From Cylindrotheca closterium (Eukaryota; Bacillariophyta; Bacillariophyceae; Bacillariales; Bacillariaceae): 64,000 bases of DNA. Position 1 is the stretch's first letter, and every line of letters begins with the position of its first letter. This document shows positions 29,448-39,085 of the stretch, piece by piece. A program made the translations under genes and the position numbers. The stretch is from NCBI GenBank assembly GCA_933822405.4, contig CAKOGP040001758.1, positions 743,134 through 807,133 on the forward strand, in the 5' to 3' direction. Below the pieces are notes generated by a model. That model was given only the letters and a program-made list of their open reading frames with translations, was not told the origin of the DNA and made no database searches.

Positions 29448-31197
29448 CTACAAGGAGCAAAAGCCCTCGCCATTCGTCGTGTCTGAGAACTGATTGTTTC
29501 CGATCTTACAGCTTGACAATATGGCGTTCAAAGCCGGTATTGACCCAGTGAGCTCATTGTTCCAGAGCCAAAGTGTTGTAAGTTGGCTTGCCTCAAGCAA
29601 AGATTCAGGCAAAGATCCAGATAGCCTATTGTCATTGAGGATGAGCATCGACAATCGGTCTGTAAACAAATCATCTGGGATATGTTCTGATAGTTGGTTG
29701 AAAGCTACGGTAGTCCAAAGGAAAAATGGCGGGTGAAGTAAAAACATGGTTAGATTACACAAAACAGTACGAGTGCACAAGCTTGATCGGACGAGACTTA
29801 CACAAGTCTACGCCCAAAACTTTTTTAAGCTGAGGCGGAAGACTTCCTGAGAACTTATTGTGGTCTAAGGAGTACAGTACATTGTCAGACACTCAACTCA
29901 ATCAACTTGTAACCAATAATGTTCACGCAACAACACTAAACTTACCCGCATAGAGAAACCAGAGGCTAGAATGCCCGATTTCTGACGGCACAGACCCGGT
30001 AATCGAATTGTGTGCTGTGGCAATAAGAAATACTTGTTAGCGAGCCTGTCACTGCATTGCATGGCAGATCATATTCGTGCAACTCACAAAGCAGAATATC
30101 ATTGAGATCAGACAGTAAACCAATCTCGGACGGCAACGGTCCACCAATGTCGTTATTTGCTGTAGACAGTAGGAGAAGAGTTAGTGATATGAGAGATGTC
30201 AACATTCCCTTTCAGAAGACATGTTCCAAATCTTACTGAAATCGAGGTACGATAACCCAGTCAACATTCCAATTTCTGTAGGGATGCTCCCGCTCATCAT
30301 GGCATGGGCTGTTTTCAATGGAGTGAAATGGGGAACGATGAGACACAATCATAGAAAGATCAACCTACAGCAGGACGACTTACCCAAATCCAATTCATCA
30401 ACTTCCAATCCGTCCGAGCACTCAATTCCTGCCCATTCACAAACTGAATTCGTTGTACGAAAGGCACTGTTGGCTAGATATGGTACATTGGTGGAGTAAA
30501 AGAGCGTTGCAACTGCGTATCTTTGATGCCACAAAGCTTTCGTATCCCCCGATATCATTGAGGATGGTACCCACTCATCGGTATCAAGCAGCCATTGAAA
30601 TGCCTCGGCATGAACAGGACCATAGTCGGTAAAAGCATCGAGGATAGCAGATTGACGAGGACTCAAAGACGGTGTCAAGGTTGTTGGAGAAGCAGTAGTC
30701 GGTGGAGATGTTGGCTCCTCCGTAGGATTTGAATGGGTCGAGGGAGAAGCAGTCGTTGGTGGGGAAGTTGGTTCCTCTGTAGGGTTTGAATGGGTCGAGG
30801 GTGCAGTTGTCGGGTGTGATGTTGTCGGAGATACAGTAGTTTGAGGCACGATAGGGTTCGTGGAGAGTGCAATGGCACCAGGGCTCTGTTTTCTTGCAAT
30901 TAAGGCCCCAGTTACGCCTGAGGCAACTGCGACAACTGCAAAAGCGCAAATGATGAAGCATTTGTTCATACCGCTGGTATTCTTGGCGAGAGCAGCAATC
31001 GCAATATGATCTTCTTTCTCGTGCGGTGGGGCGCTCTTCGGTGCTTCAGTCGTGTTCTCATGTCCAGCACGAATTTCTTTCTCGTTTGTAGGGATGATGT
31101 CACACTCCAACCCAGAAGCGTCTATCTCAGTTTCGTGTCCATTTCTGTTTTCTTCAATGTCGATATCCGCTAGCATAGTTCTTTCCTCAGTGCTCAT
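29448..31197 (-). CDS. Single-pass membrane leucine-rich-repeat protein, one exon per repeat
   Basis: Six exons, read right to left: 31197-30384, 30308-30237, 30159-30088, 30014-29946, 29864-29802, 29704-29448, giving 448 aa. Every junction is phase 1 and the four inner exons are 72, 72, 69 and 63 nt, each about one plant-type LRR (SGSIPTEIGMLTGLSYLDF; GGPLPSEIGLLSDL; TGSVPSEIGHSSL). Exon 1 carries an acidic cytosolic head, one TM segment (CFIICAFAVVAVASGVTGAL, about 81-100), a Thr/Pro-rich stalk with a 19-residue unit repeated in tandem (HSNPTEEPTSPPTTA core), and a cap domain ending CEWAGIECSDGLEVDELDL. The last exon has four further repeats. No kinase domain, so it is a receptor-like or adhesion surface protein; such LRR membrane proteins are expanded in diatoms. 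The ligand is unknown. Confidence 0.85.
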
Positions 31198-31667
31198 GGT
31201 GGAATCTTTATGTTGTCAACAAGTGAATTCACCATCATTCAAAAGGTTCATGCGTGTCATCAGATCAGACAAACGGGACTTCATTTGGCAAGATTGAGAG
31301 GAATATTCTTCGAAAATGCATGCCGATCCAGAGCGAGAGTCCGTCGGCGTACAAAACTGATCATAGTGTACGATTATTTTTCAAGGCCTTTTTATTTAAA
31401 AAAAGCAAGCTTTGTTGAATTTTGTTGTCATCAGCTATTCAATAACGCTAATGTAAGTAACCCAAACAGTTGTAAGAATGGAAGACAATATGATTCAGTA
31501 GACAACGTTACGCATGCATAACCCAGTAGCAATTTGAATTTCCCGCCAAAATTGCTTGGGTCGAATGTATCGACTCGTGACTCAATCAGTCATGGTCATT
31601 GAGATTGTGTCTTCAGTTATTTTATTGATCATTGACACAAACTACCCAGGTTGATTGAGGTTATACG
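31198..31667. promoter_or_regulatory. Divergent promoter, LRR protein / cyclophilin
   Basis: 470 bp with a perfect E2F-type site at 31539-31550 (separate entry). Otherwise AT-rich with no gene. Confidence 0.5.
31539..31550 (+). promoter_or_regulatory. E2F/DP-type site (TTTCCCGCCAAA)
   Basis: Perfect match to TTTSSCGCSAAA, 118 bp upstream of the cyclophilin start codon and about 340 bp from the LRR start. Position suits proximal regulation of the cyclophilin. Confidence 0.5.
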
Positions 31668-32401
31668 ATGGTGACGACAGTTACATTTGAGACGAGTGAA
31701 GGCACGTTCAAGGCGGAGCTCTTCACAGAAAAAATGCCGATTACGTGGTACGAAAAGTCAATTGATTCCCTCATCACGGTCATCTGAAAGTCTCTCATTA
31801 CAATTTCTTGACAGTGGCAACTTAATTGATCTTATCAACCAGAAGTACTACGATGGCCTTTACATTCATAGAATAGTCCCAGATTACTGTATCCAGTTTG
31901 GCTGTCCAAACGCAATCAATCCACACGTCTACGTAAGTCGAATCCCAGTCGGTGGATTAGCCATCTTGTTGTCCAAAACCTTATGCAATATTTTCCCAAC
32001 GACAGTACGGCACTCTAGAAGAAGAGGGTATCGGCGAGGGAGCTGGTCCACCTGAAACTTCTTTCAAATCATGCACTGGAAAGAAACATACCAGAGATGA
32101 ATACGGCAATATTGAAGACGAGTTGATCAAAGATTTTTCCAATAAAGAGGGCACACTGTCGATGGCTAACAGTGGAGAACCGGACACGGGAGGTTCCCAA
32201 TTCTTTATCAACGTGAAGGACAATCCACATCTTGATTGGTTCAATGGTAGCTCAGAGTCTGCCCATCCAGTCTTTGGCAAGATAATTGAGGGATATGACA
32301 CTATCGTTAAGAAAATTGAGCATGCTGAAATTAGCGAAACTAATTCTGAACAGCCAGCAAAACCAATCCAAATGAAATCAGTCACGGTCACCATTAGCTA
32401 G
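31668..32401 (+). CDS. Cyclophilin-type peptidyl-prolyl isomerase
   Basis: Exons 31668-31744, 31815-31932 and 32006-32401; introns of 70 and 73 nt, 196 aa. The first junction rejoins PIT to GNLIDLINQ and the second HVY to YGTLEEE. Cyclophilin landmarks: [12 protein letters not shown] strand pair, [19 protein letters not shown] with the catalytic Arg, [20 protein letters not shown], and the Trp of HLDWFNG followed by [12 protein letters not shown]. The loop between strands ([20 protein letters not shown]) is longer than in CypA and contains a Cys. No signal peptide, TM segment or targeting tail, so cytosolic or nuclear. Stops of this gene and RRP6 are 43 bp apart, tail to tail. Confidence 0.85.
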
Positions 32402-32444
32402 CTAGCAAATATAATTTGACTGTAAGCCGACGGATATTATCAGT

Positions 32445-35315
32445 TTATCGCTTCTTATATACTTGTGCACGAGCCTCTCCCCGTTCTGGCCGCTCTGTTT
32501 GCCGCCGAGATGATTGCTTCCCCCTAGCATTCCCATTGCTTTGTTTCTTGTTGCGGCTCGGCGTCTTCCCAAACTGCTGGTTCAAATGACCCCCTGCAAC
32601 AGCAACACCCTGGAAGAACGGATTGGCACCAGGTGTGGCGCTGAAGGCGCCGATTTGACCAATCTTGGAGTAGTCGTAAGGCTTCGGTGCAGCATCCTTC
32701 ATGGGCTCGTCGACAGTCGATGAATTGCCTTCCTGCGGATCATTTTTCGTATCCACAATCGTGCTACTGCCTCCCGGCTTGTCCTTGATCCAGCCAATAT
32801 CCTTCATGAAAGCAATGTCATCATCCCGTGATGCATTTTGGGCATCATTTGGGGCGTCCTCAGAAACTGAAGACGATGACGAGTTTCCAGTCGACTTGGT
32901 TCTTTGTCGTTTTGGTGTTCCAGGAAGATTATCAAAGTATCCCTCCATGCCGCGTTCTTTCAGAAGCGCCTCGGCTTTCTCCAATTCACTGGTTTCTTTC
33001 TTATTTTGAACCTCTCGGAGTGAAGGGGTCTTCTTCGCCCGCCGATTACGGTTGGATATTTGATAAATCTCTTTCATGGATCGAGGAATGGCAGGTTCGT
33101 CTTCCTCAGGCTTTTCGGTGGTATCCTCCCGGTTGATTCTCTCGACAGCGTGTTCCTCAATGTCTGAAGTTGGCGAGACTAGTCCAATCATCTTGACGTG
33201 ATTCTCTTGGGTTCTGCGAATTGCATCAGCATTTATTTGAGCCAAGTGGGCCTCTTCTTCGAAATTTTGTGCATTGGCTGCTCGTGCCGATCCTAAGCCA
33301 TCCACTCCGCCGCGACCGTCGTTGTGGTTCTGGTTTGATGAAGACGTGCCAAGCTTTAAACTGTGAGCAGTGAATTGCCGTGATTGAAAGGATTGATTGG
33401 ACTCATGAACTGCCAACAGCCTTCGAGGTTTAATCTGTTGCTGGTCCGAGCCATCGTTGACATTATCGTCATCCGTTGCACTGGTCACAATATCTTCTAC
33501 CTCCATCTCATTCTTTGACGGGCCACAAAGACTTGGTGAGATCCATCCTGCTTGACGATAGAGAGCTTCTGTTCCCAAGACAGGGCTTCGTAACACGCGG
33601 TTGGTGAGAGATGAATCATCATCGTCTGCGGTTGCAGGCTTGAAAAACGCAGATGATAGGGATTGCGACTTTGTAGGTTGCGACTGGCAAGACTGGATCA
33701 GATCGAGCACTTCCTTTGCGTTCCGAAGCAACAGTGGTGGAATTGGCTGCAACAGTCCTTGCAAAGCAGTCAAGGTCGACGGACGCGAAAGTGCTAGTCG
33801 CAAGAGAGCTGCATTTGTGCAGACGTATGCGTGCGATTCATCTGCCTGTCGTGCAATTTGGTCTCTCCAGTCCCATAACGCCTTGAGAACTTGTTCCTGA
33901 GTGTCATTGAGTTCTGTTTTCGACGTTGATCGCCCGGTCCCCCGTCGTCGTCTTCCTCTGCCCATGATAGACTTGTAGCCGTTTGGTTTAAATGGTTCTG
34001 GTGCGTATCGAATCATGCACACTTTCATACTTTCACCCAAAACCTGTTCGATTGAAGCAGTGGCATGTTGACTCAAATCGTACTTCAACTGGTGGTAGAT
34101 GTCCAGAAGAAAGTGAGTGTCCATGATAGCATATTCCTTCATGGCTTTTGGTAGCGGCCTTTGTCTCCAGTCTGACAGCTGGTGAGATTTATCCGCCACA
34201 ATACCGACGTAGTGGTGCAAAAGATGCGCGTATCCAGCAGACTGCATGTGCAATGCTCGTGCCGCTCGCCCAGTATCAAATAGGTTGACAATATATATTC
34301 CAAAGTCGCGTTGCAGCCATTGCACATCTGAGTCTGCACCATGCAGAACCTTTACTATCTTAGGGTTGGCGAGGATTGGACCAAGAGCCTCTGATATATG
34401 TTTCCATATTGGAAATGGGTCAATGAGATAGTTTTCCTTGTTGAATGTGATTTGAATCAGGCAGATCATGCCGTCAAAGCTTCGATAAGAATGCGCCTCC
34501 AGGTCCAGAGCAATCTCACGAACACCTTCAGATTCGATCTTCTTTGCCAAGTCTTTCAACGCTCGAGCGGTATCAATCCAAGTTGCTTCCAATGGACCCT
34601 TTGGCTTTTGAATTCGCGATGGCTTTGATTGAGGTGCTTCTAACTGCGACTGGGTGTACTTGAGGGCTTCCAATTCTGCCTGATAACAGTGGGGGACGTG
34701 CGAGGAAGGGGCAATCATGGTCTTGTCCAGTAAAACTGGTCGACTTCGGAGATCCCCAAAGCGGTCTTCTAAACCGTGTCCAGGATGAAGTGTCAAATCC
34801 AAGGGTTTGACAGCATGATGTTTCTTTGTGATTGGGGGGATGAACGGTTCATTGCGACCAATTAAGTTAGTAGAAAACTTGAAGACATCTTGTGGCTTGT
34901 CCATATCAACGATACCGTGCAGCAAGCGTCCAAAGGAGGTCTGTGCTTGATTGCGTGCATTCAAAATATCCTGGGCCATCGAACTAGAGGAAGAATCGTT
35001 TTCTGCTTGCTCTAGCAAACCGTCGCATATATCAGCACATGCTTCCCATAGTAGAGGGTCGTCCAGCGTATCGATTTCCAGTCCCAAATAGTCTTGAAAG
35101 TGGTCTGAGAGGCCAGCTGATGATGACACGGCCAACAATAGAACATCAATCAAAGATTCATGATTCGATTCAATGAGCTGGCGGAACTCAGGATAAGACA
35201 TTTGATAGTCATATTCATCTTCTAGGGGCAATCCTTGTACAGCTCGAGCCCCAGCAGCCAATGCAGACATTAGCTGCGACAACAGAGTCTCTTCTTCTGC
35301 AGGTTTGTCTGGCAT
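32445..35315 (-). CDS. RRP6: Exosome 3'-5' exoribonuclease RRP6/EXOSC10
   Basis: 956 aa, single exon. The nuclear exosome's distributive nuclease, trimming 5.8S rRNA, snoRNAs and unstable transcripts (family knowledge). An N-terminal PMC2NT-like helical region (about 1-140) precedes the DEDD-Y nuclease domain: D271 and E273 in ALDLEAHSYRSF, D330 in HGADSDVQWLQ, Y395 and D399 in YAIMDTHFLLDIY. All five catalytic residues are present. An HRDC domain follows (about 470-545, ALWDWRDQIARQADES...LSRPSTL). The long C-terminal tail is disordered and ends in a basic region (KTPSRNKKQ...ARGKQSSRRQTERP), as in RRP6 proteins that use the tail to bind RNA and the exosome core. Confidence 0.92.
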   Translation of the reverse strand: MPDKPAEEETLLSQLMSALAAGARAVQGLPLEDEYDYQMSYPEFRQLIESNHESLIDVLLLAVSSSAGLSDHFQDYLGLEIDTLDDPLLWEACADICDGLLEQAENDSSSSSMAQDILNARNQAQTSFGRLLHGIVDMDKPQDVFKFSTNLIGRNEPFIPPITKKHHAVKPLDLTLHPGHGLEDRFGDLRSRPVLLDKTMIAPSSHVPHCYQAELEALKYTQSQLEAPQSKPSRIQKPKGPLEATWIDTARALKDLAKKIESEGVREIALDLEAHSYRSFDGMICLIQITFNKENYLIDPFPIWKHISEALGPILANPKIVKVLHGADSDVQWLQRDFGIYIVNLFDTGRAARALHMQSAGYAHLLHHYVGIVADKSHQLSDWRQRPLPKAMKEYAIMDTHFLLDIYHQLKYDLSQHATASIEQVLGESMKVCMIRYAPEPFKPNGYKSIMGRGRRRRGTGRSTSKTELNDTQEQVLKALWDWRDQIARQADESHAYVCTNAALLRLALSRPSTLTALQGLLQPIPPLLLRNAKEVLDLIQSCQSQPTKSQSLSSAFFKPATADDDDSSLTNRVLRSPVLGTEALYRQAGWISPSLCGPSKNEMEVEDIVTSATDDDNVNDGSDQQQIKPRRLLAVHESNQSFQSRQFTAHSLKLGTSSSNQNHNDGRGGVDGLGSARAANAQNFEEEAHLAQINADAIRRTQENHVKMIGLVSPTSDIEEHAVERINREDTTEKPEEDEPAIPRSMKEIYQISNRNRRAKKTPSLREVQNKKETSELEKAEALLKERGMEGYFDNLPGTPKRQRTKSTGNSSSSSVSEDAPNDAQNASRDDDIAFMKDIGWIKDKPGGSSTIVDTKNDPQEGNSSTVDEPMKDAAPKPYDYSKIGQIGAFSATPGANPFFQGVAVAGGHLNQQFGKTPSRNKKQSNGNARGKQSSRRQTERPERGEARAQVYKKR

Positions 35316-35786
35316 CTTTGAAAGTGAAGTTTCCGGTAAGTTACTCCAGTCCTTCGTTCTACGACTTTGTAGCTACGCGAATGTTCTTTCTTTTCTAGAG
35401 AAAACAGTAGTCTAATCGGGCAAAAGATGTGGTTGCTTTGTCTTGTCGAAGTTTGAAATTAGAAGCTTCAACTTTTTGTTTCCAACACAGTGGTTGCAGG
35501 CTCAAACTACAAAGGAAGGCAGACAGACCGCAGCATTGCCGGGCAGGGTTCCCATCACCCATCACCCGTGACCCGCTTGCCTTGGCAACTATACTCCCAA
35601 TTTCAAATTGCAGTACTGTACCTCCTGAAGAACACACCCGGCAAAAGACTACGAAGCCCGATACAGTGATAGAAAGCAAGGACTTGTCGTTCACTTTTTG
35701 CTTCATATTGTTTTTTACTTTATTTCTACAGTTCTTTTTTTATATTTATTATAAAATCCCAGGCACACCTGACACGACGTCTGGGT
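35316..35786. other. Spacer between MYB3R-2 and RRP6 (same strand)
   Basis: 471 bp containing the MYB 3' UTR and the RRP6 promoter. CCCATCACCCATCACCCGTGACCC at about 35550-35573 has a short tandem repeat of CCCATCA. An ORF on plus (35429-35809) has no protein pattern. Confidence 0.4.
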
Positions 35787-37229
35787 CTAGTCGTCATCGA
35801 TCTCAATGACTTCTATGGGTTCGCACTTTATGACAGATGGGTTTTCGGTTGTTACCAATTGGAGTGATTGAAGCTGCTCTTCTAGTCGCTTTTGTTCCAG
35901 CACCATGGCGGATTCAATTTTTGGGCTGGACGACTTTTGTGTCATTTCCAATTTGAGCAATCGCAGCTTCGTTTCTAGAAATCGTTGCTGTTTGGCACGG
36001 GCGTTGCGTCCAAAGAGTTCACTACGTTCGCGGCGTTTGCGAGTGTTCTTCAGATTGTGCCAACGGTTCTTGACAGACTTTTCTGACCGACCTGGGATGT
36101 TGTGGGAGATTTGGGTCCATTTGTTTCCGATCCGACGTTGCTCTTGGAACAAGATGCGATCCTCTTCATTAGTCCAGGGATCTTTCTTCAACTCTGGGTC
36201 GAGGACGTTGTTATAACGATCGCTAATGTGTTCGGGGAGGCGACCGGGCAAGTACTTGGAAATTTCAGACCATTTCAAGCCCTCTTGCTTGTATCGGAGG
36301 ATGCAGGCATCTTCTTCTTTTGTCCAGGGACCGCGTGCGAGTCCTGGCTTTAGCGACTTGGTCCAGCGACTTTTGCATTGCAAGGCAGTCCGGGTATTGT
36401 TCATGTAAGTATGGGCAATTCTCTTCCAGTTGATGGGTGGACCTCCTTCAGTCTCCACTGCGAACTTGAGGACATCATCTTCTTCGGGTTGCCAACGTCG
36501 AAACTTTTGGGCTTGTTCTGTGGCTACCTGGGCAGAATTTGAGGGAGCAAATTGAGGTTGGATTGGCCGAATAGTGTTTGCCGGATGACGTGGCAAAGAT
36601 CTTGGGGTACTGGTTGGTTTGGAGCCATCATGATTCAAAAGCACAGCCAACCCTAGTGGTGTATTGACAATTGACCTCTGAATGGTGTTTGTGGGTCTTG
36701 TGGGTGATTTATACACCTTTTGAGGTGCGAACTCCGCAAAATAATCAATGTTGTGGCTTCGAGCTTCCTGTTTCAGAGTACTACTTTCACTGTCACTCGG
36801 ATTGCGTTGTTGTGGTTGTAACAACGCGGATACAAAAGGAGGAAGCCCCGTATTTGCATTTCTATGGGGTTTTGGAATGCGTACAAGGTTACCGTGTTTC
36901 GGTTTCCTATCGACAACAAACGGAAAGCTCAGCTCTTCCTCTTCTCTTCTCTCAGCAGAATAAGATGGTAGGGATCCAAATACCGCAGAGTATGGATGAA
37001 AAACATGGTTGCGACGGGAGATAGATGCTCTATTGTTAAATGTATCGTCGCGACGCTCCACTGAAGCTGCTGTTGTAGTGTCGGATCTTGGTGACGCATT
37101 TGTATCGCGTTCTTCATCAAGATTCACGGGACAAGCAAAAGGTTCCTTCTCACCAGAGAACAATCGTTTGAGTTTGGATAAACATTGAGGCGGTAAGAGC
37201 GAAGCATGAAATTTGACATACCTGCACAT
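35787..37229 (-). CDS. R1R2R3-MYB transcription factor (MYB3R-2)
   Basis: 480 aa from ATG 37229. Three MYB repeats from about residue 244: FRRWQPEEDDVLK...ALQCKSRW, RGPWTKEEDACIL...KWSEISKYL...DRYNNV and DPWTNEEDRILF...KWTQISHNIPGR...KNRWHNLK. Identity to MYB3R-1 is high across the repeats and at two upstream motifs, IDYFAEFAP and PLGLAVLLN. The tail is different: a coiled coil (FLETKLRLLKLEMTQ, LEEQLQSLQLV) and an acidic end (CEPIEVIEIDDD), which contains VIEIDDD, similar to a SUMO-interacting motif. ATG-TGC-AG directly precedes GTATGT, so a first intron near the start is possible and the first 30-90 residues are uncertain. Its promoter has an E2F site and an inverted AACGG pair. Confidence 0.85.
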   Translation of the reverse strand: MCRYVKFHASLLPPQCLSKLKRLFSGEKEPFACPVNLDEERDTNASPRSDTTTAASVERRDDTFNNRASISRRNHVFHPYSAVFGSLPSYSAERREEEELSFPFVVDRKPKHGNLVRIPKPHRNANTGLPPFVSALLQPQQRNPSDSESSTLKQEARSHNIDYFAEFAPQKVYKSPTRPTNTIQRSIVNTPLGLAVLLNHDGSKPTSTPRSLPRHPANTIRPIQPQFAPSNSAQVATEQAQKFRRWQPEEDDVLKFAVETEGGPPINWKRIAHTYMNNTRTALQCKSRWTKSLKPGLARGPWTKEEDACILRYKQEGLKWSEISKYLPGRLPEHISDRYNNVLDPELKKDPWTNEEDRILFQEQRRIGNKWTQISHNIPGRSEKSVKNRWHNLKNTRKRRERSELFGRNARAKQQRFLETKLRLLKLEMTQKSSSPKIESAMVLEQKRLEEQLQSLQLVTTENPSVIKCEPIEVIEIDDD

Positions 37230-37683
37230 TCCCAATGCTGAGGCCCGCTAAACGAGCAACACCAGGATCATTCCTGCCAGCGAGTGTGGAGGAAACTTTT
37301 CCATTGTGTTTTGTATCCATAGCGAAAGATTTCGTTTCCCGCTACGAGAAAATTGTGTGAAAACGACATCCAACTCTCACCGTTTGGGAAACGGTCGTTT
37401 CCCTGAATCGGTTAAGTTTCCATCCCGTTGGGTGACCGTGTTGAGCACTCCTTCAAAACGTTTGTGCTTCAAAAACAAGGTTTTTTCGGTTGTCGCAGAA
37501 AGTCGAACTTGTCGAATTGGTTGTTTGTCGAATTAATCGATCGACGAAATCCAAAGCACGCTTCAATTTCACGAAACTCAAAACTTTTATTGCTTCCTTC
37601 CCACTGTATATATTCATATTCATTCACTACACACTCAATTCTTTCTTCAGATTTCTTCATCGCCATCGCATAGGCATACCAAA
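37230..37683. promoter_or_regulatory. Divergent promoter, MYB3R-2 / LRR protein, with E2F and MYB sites
   Basis: TTTCCCGC at 37335-37342 is the E2F octamer (TTTSSCGC). CCGTTTGGGAAACGG at 37380-37394 is a perfect 15-bp inverted repeat (odd centre) containing AACGG facing CCGTT, the MSA core bound by MYB3R proteins in plants. GTCGTTTCCC follows. Layout suggests autoregulation of MYB3R-2, which is inference. Confidence 0.5.
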
Positions 37684-38964
37684 ATGAACGAGCTTGACTA
37701 TCGAAGGAGTATGGAAGCTAGGAATAGCGTGACTCTCAACTCGAATATGGATTCATTTGATCTGATCAATCTACTGCGGAATTTACCCAAGGACATTGTT
37801 GGGGAGGACAACGAAAAGTGCGAAATCTTGACTCTTCACCGGGTTGACTTGGATTACAACACTGTCTATGAAATCATTGATCAGTTGTTTCGATGGTCCC
37901 AGGTCGAGTTTGATGACTCAAGCGGTCATCATATGTATGCACTCTTGAATGCAATTCTGAAACATGAGAACATCAAACATTTGTCCATCATAGGCGATGA
38001 ACTGGATCCAGATAGTGTCGAAGCTATGAAAGAAGGTTTATGCTCATGTTATCTACATGAGCTAGTGTTGTTCATTGAGTTGACCAGAGAAGCAGCTACG
38101 AGCATTATTCTCGAAGGAATTAATAACGCACCGTCGATATTGAAATTGGATCTCAGTCAATGCGAAATTAGCCCTGATTCGATCGAGGTGATATGTCAAG
38201 CATTAGAGACCAACGAATCCTTGGTGTCGCTGAATCTCGAAAATTGTCGATTGCAAGATGACGAAATCGCCGAAATCCTATTGTCACTACAAGACAACCA
38301 GAGCCTTCAGCACCTATCGTTGGCAATGAACTATGCGGAAGATGAAGCCATGAATGCAGCCAGCAGGCTACTGCAATCCCCAACGAGTCGGCTGAAGAGC
38401 TTGAATTTAGCACAACAAAATCCTGGGACGCTGGATCTACTTAGTCTTTCCGCGGGCTTACGTGAGAACAAGAAATTACAGCGTTTAGACTTGTACGAAA
38501 GCTTTGTAGACAAGCAACACATGGCCGCATTTGCAGAAGTATTGACAGTCAACACGACATTACGGGAGTTAAATTTCGAGAACTGTGGATTGAAGGATTC
38601 GATATTGTCTCTTTTGTTGGTGCAGTTGAAAAGGTTTACTGGCCTTCAAAAGCTTTATATCAAGAAGAATGAGCTGTCAAAACAGCTCGACCCTTCAACT
38701 ATACGGGGAAATTTCATGCTGCAAGTCTTGGATGTTGAAGATCGCCTTATGCACCCTCAAGTCTATATTGATCTTGCTCTTAACAGGGGTGGGCGACAGT
38801 ATTTGGATCAGAATATGCTTCCCATGGGGTTGTGGCCAACACTATTTGAGAGGGTTAATCGATACTTTCAAGAAACATCGGACGATCAGGCTCCGTCGAG
38901 ATGCCACCATGGATTCTCTTCAGCTGATGCTTTGTTCTATTTGATCAAGGGCTCTGTGTTCTAA
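37684..38964 (+). CDS. Ribonuclease-inhibitor-type LRR protein (426 aa)
   Basis: Single exon. Residues about 60-360 are LRRs of the RNase-inhibitor class: ILKLDLSQCEISPDSIEVIC, LVSLNLENCRLQDDEIAEI, LQHLSLAMNYAEDEAM, LKSLNLAQQ, LQRLDLYESFVDKQHM, LRELNFENCGLKDSI and LQKLYIKKNELS. The N-terminus is acidic without a signal peptide or TM segment, so the protein is intracellular. The C-terminal 60 residues (MGLWPTLFERVNRYF...DALFYLIKGSVF) form a small non-LRR cap. Such solenoids act as protein-interaction scaffolds; no partner can be named. It shares a divergent promoter with MYB3R-2. Confidence 0.8.
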   Translation: MNELDYRRSMEARNSVTLNSNMDSFDLINLLRNLPKDIVGEDNEKCEILTLHRVDLDYNTVYEIIDQLFRWSQVEFDDSSGHHMYALLNAILKHENIKHLSIIGDELDPDSVEAMKEGLCSCYLHELVLFIELTREAATSIILEGINNAPSILKLDLSQCEISPDSIEVICQALETNESLVSLNLENCRLQDDEIAEILLSLQDNQSLQHLSLAMNYAEDEAMNAASRLLQSPTSRLKSLNLAQQNPGTLDLLSLSAGLRENKKLQRLDLYESFVDKQHMAAFAEVLTVNTTLRELNFENCGLKDSILSLLLVQLKRFTGLQKLYIKKNELSKQLDPSTIRGNFMLQVLDVEDRLMHPQVYIDLALNRGGRQYLDQNMLPMGLWPTLFERVNRYFQETSDDQAPSRCHHGFSSADALFYLIKGSVF

Positions 38965-39085
38965 TGATTTATTCGTCGACTCCCCAGAAGCTTCATATGT
39001 ATGACTATCTGTTTTGATTGCCTGTTTGTATATTACCTGAAAAATAACACCTGAAGATTGCTGTAGTCCTATCTGTCATTTGCAT

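Noticed and set aside
29448..31197. LRR receptor kinase
   Set aside because: No kinase motifs (no GxGxxG or HRD/DFG) in any exon or flank.
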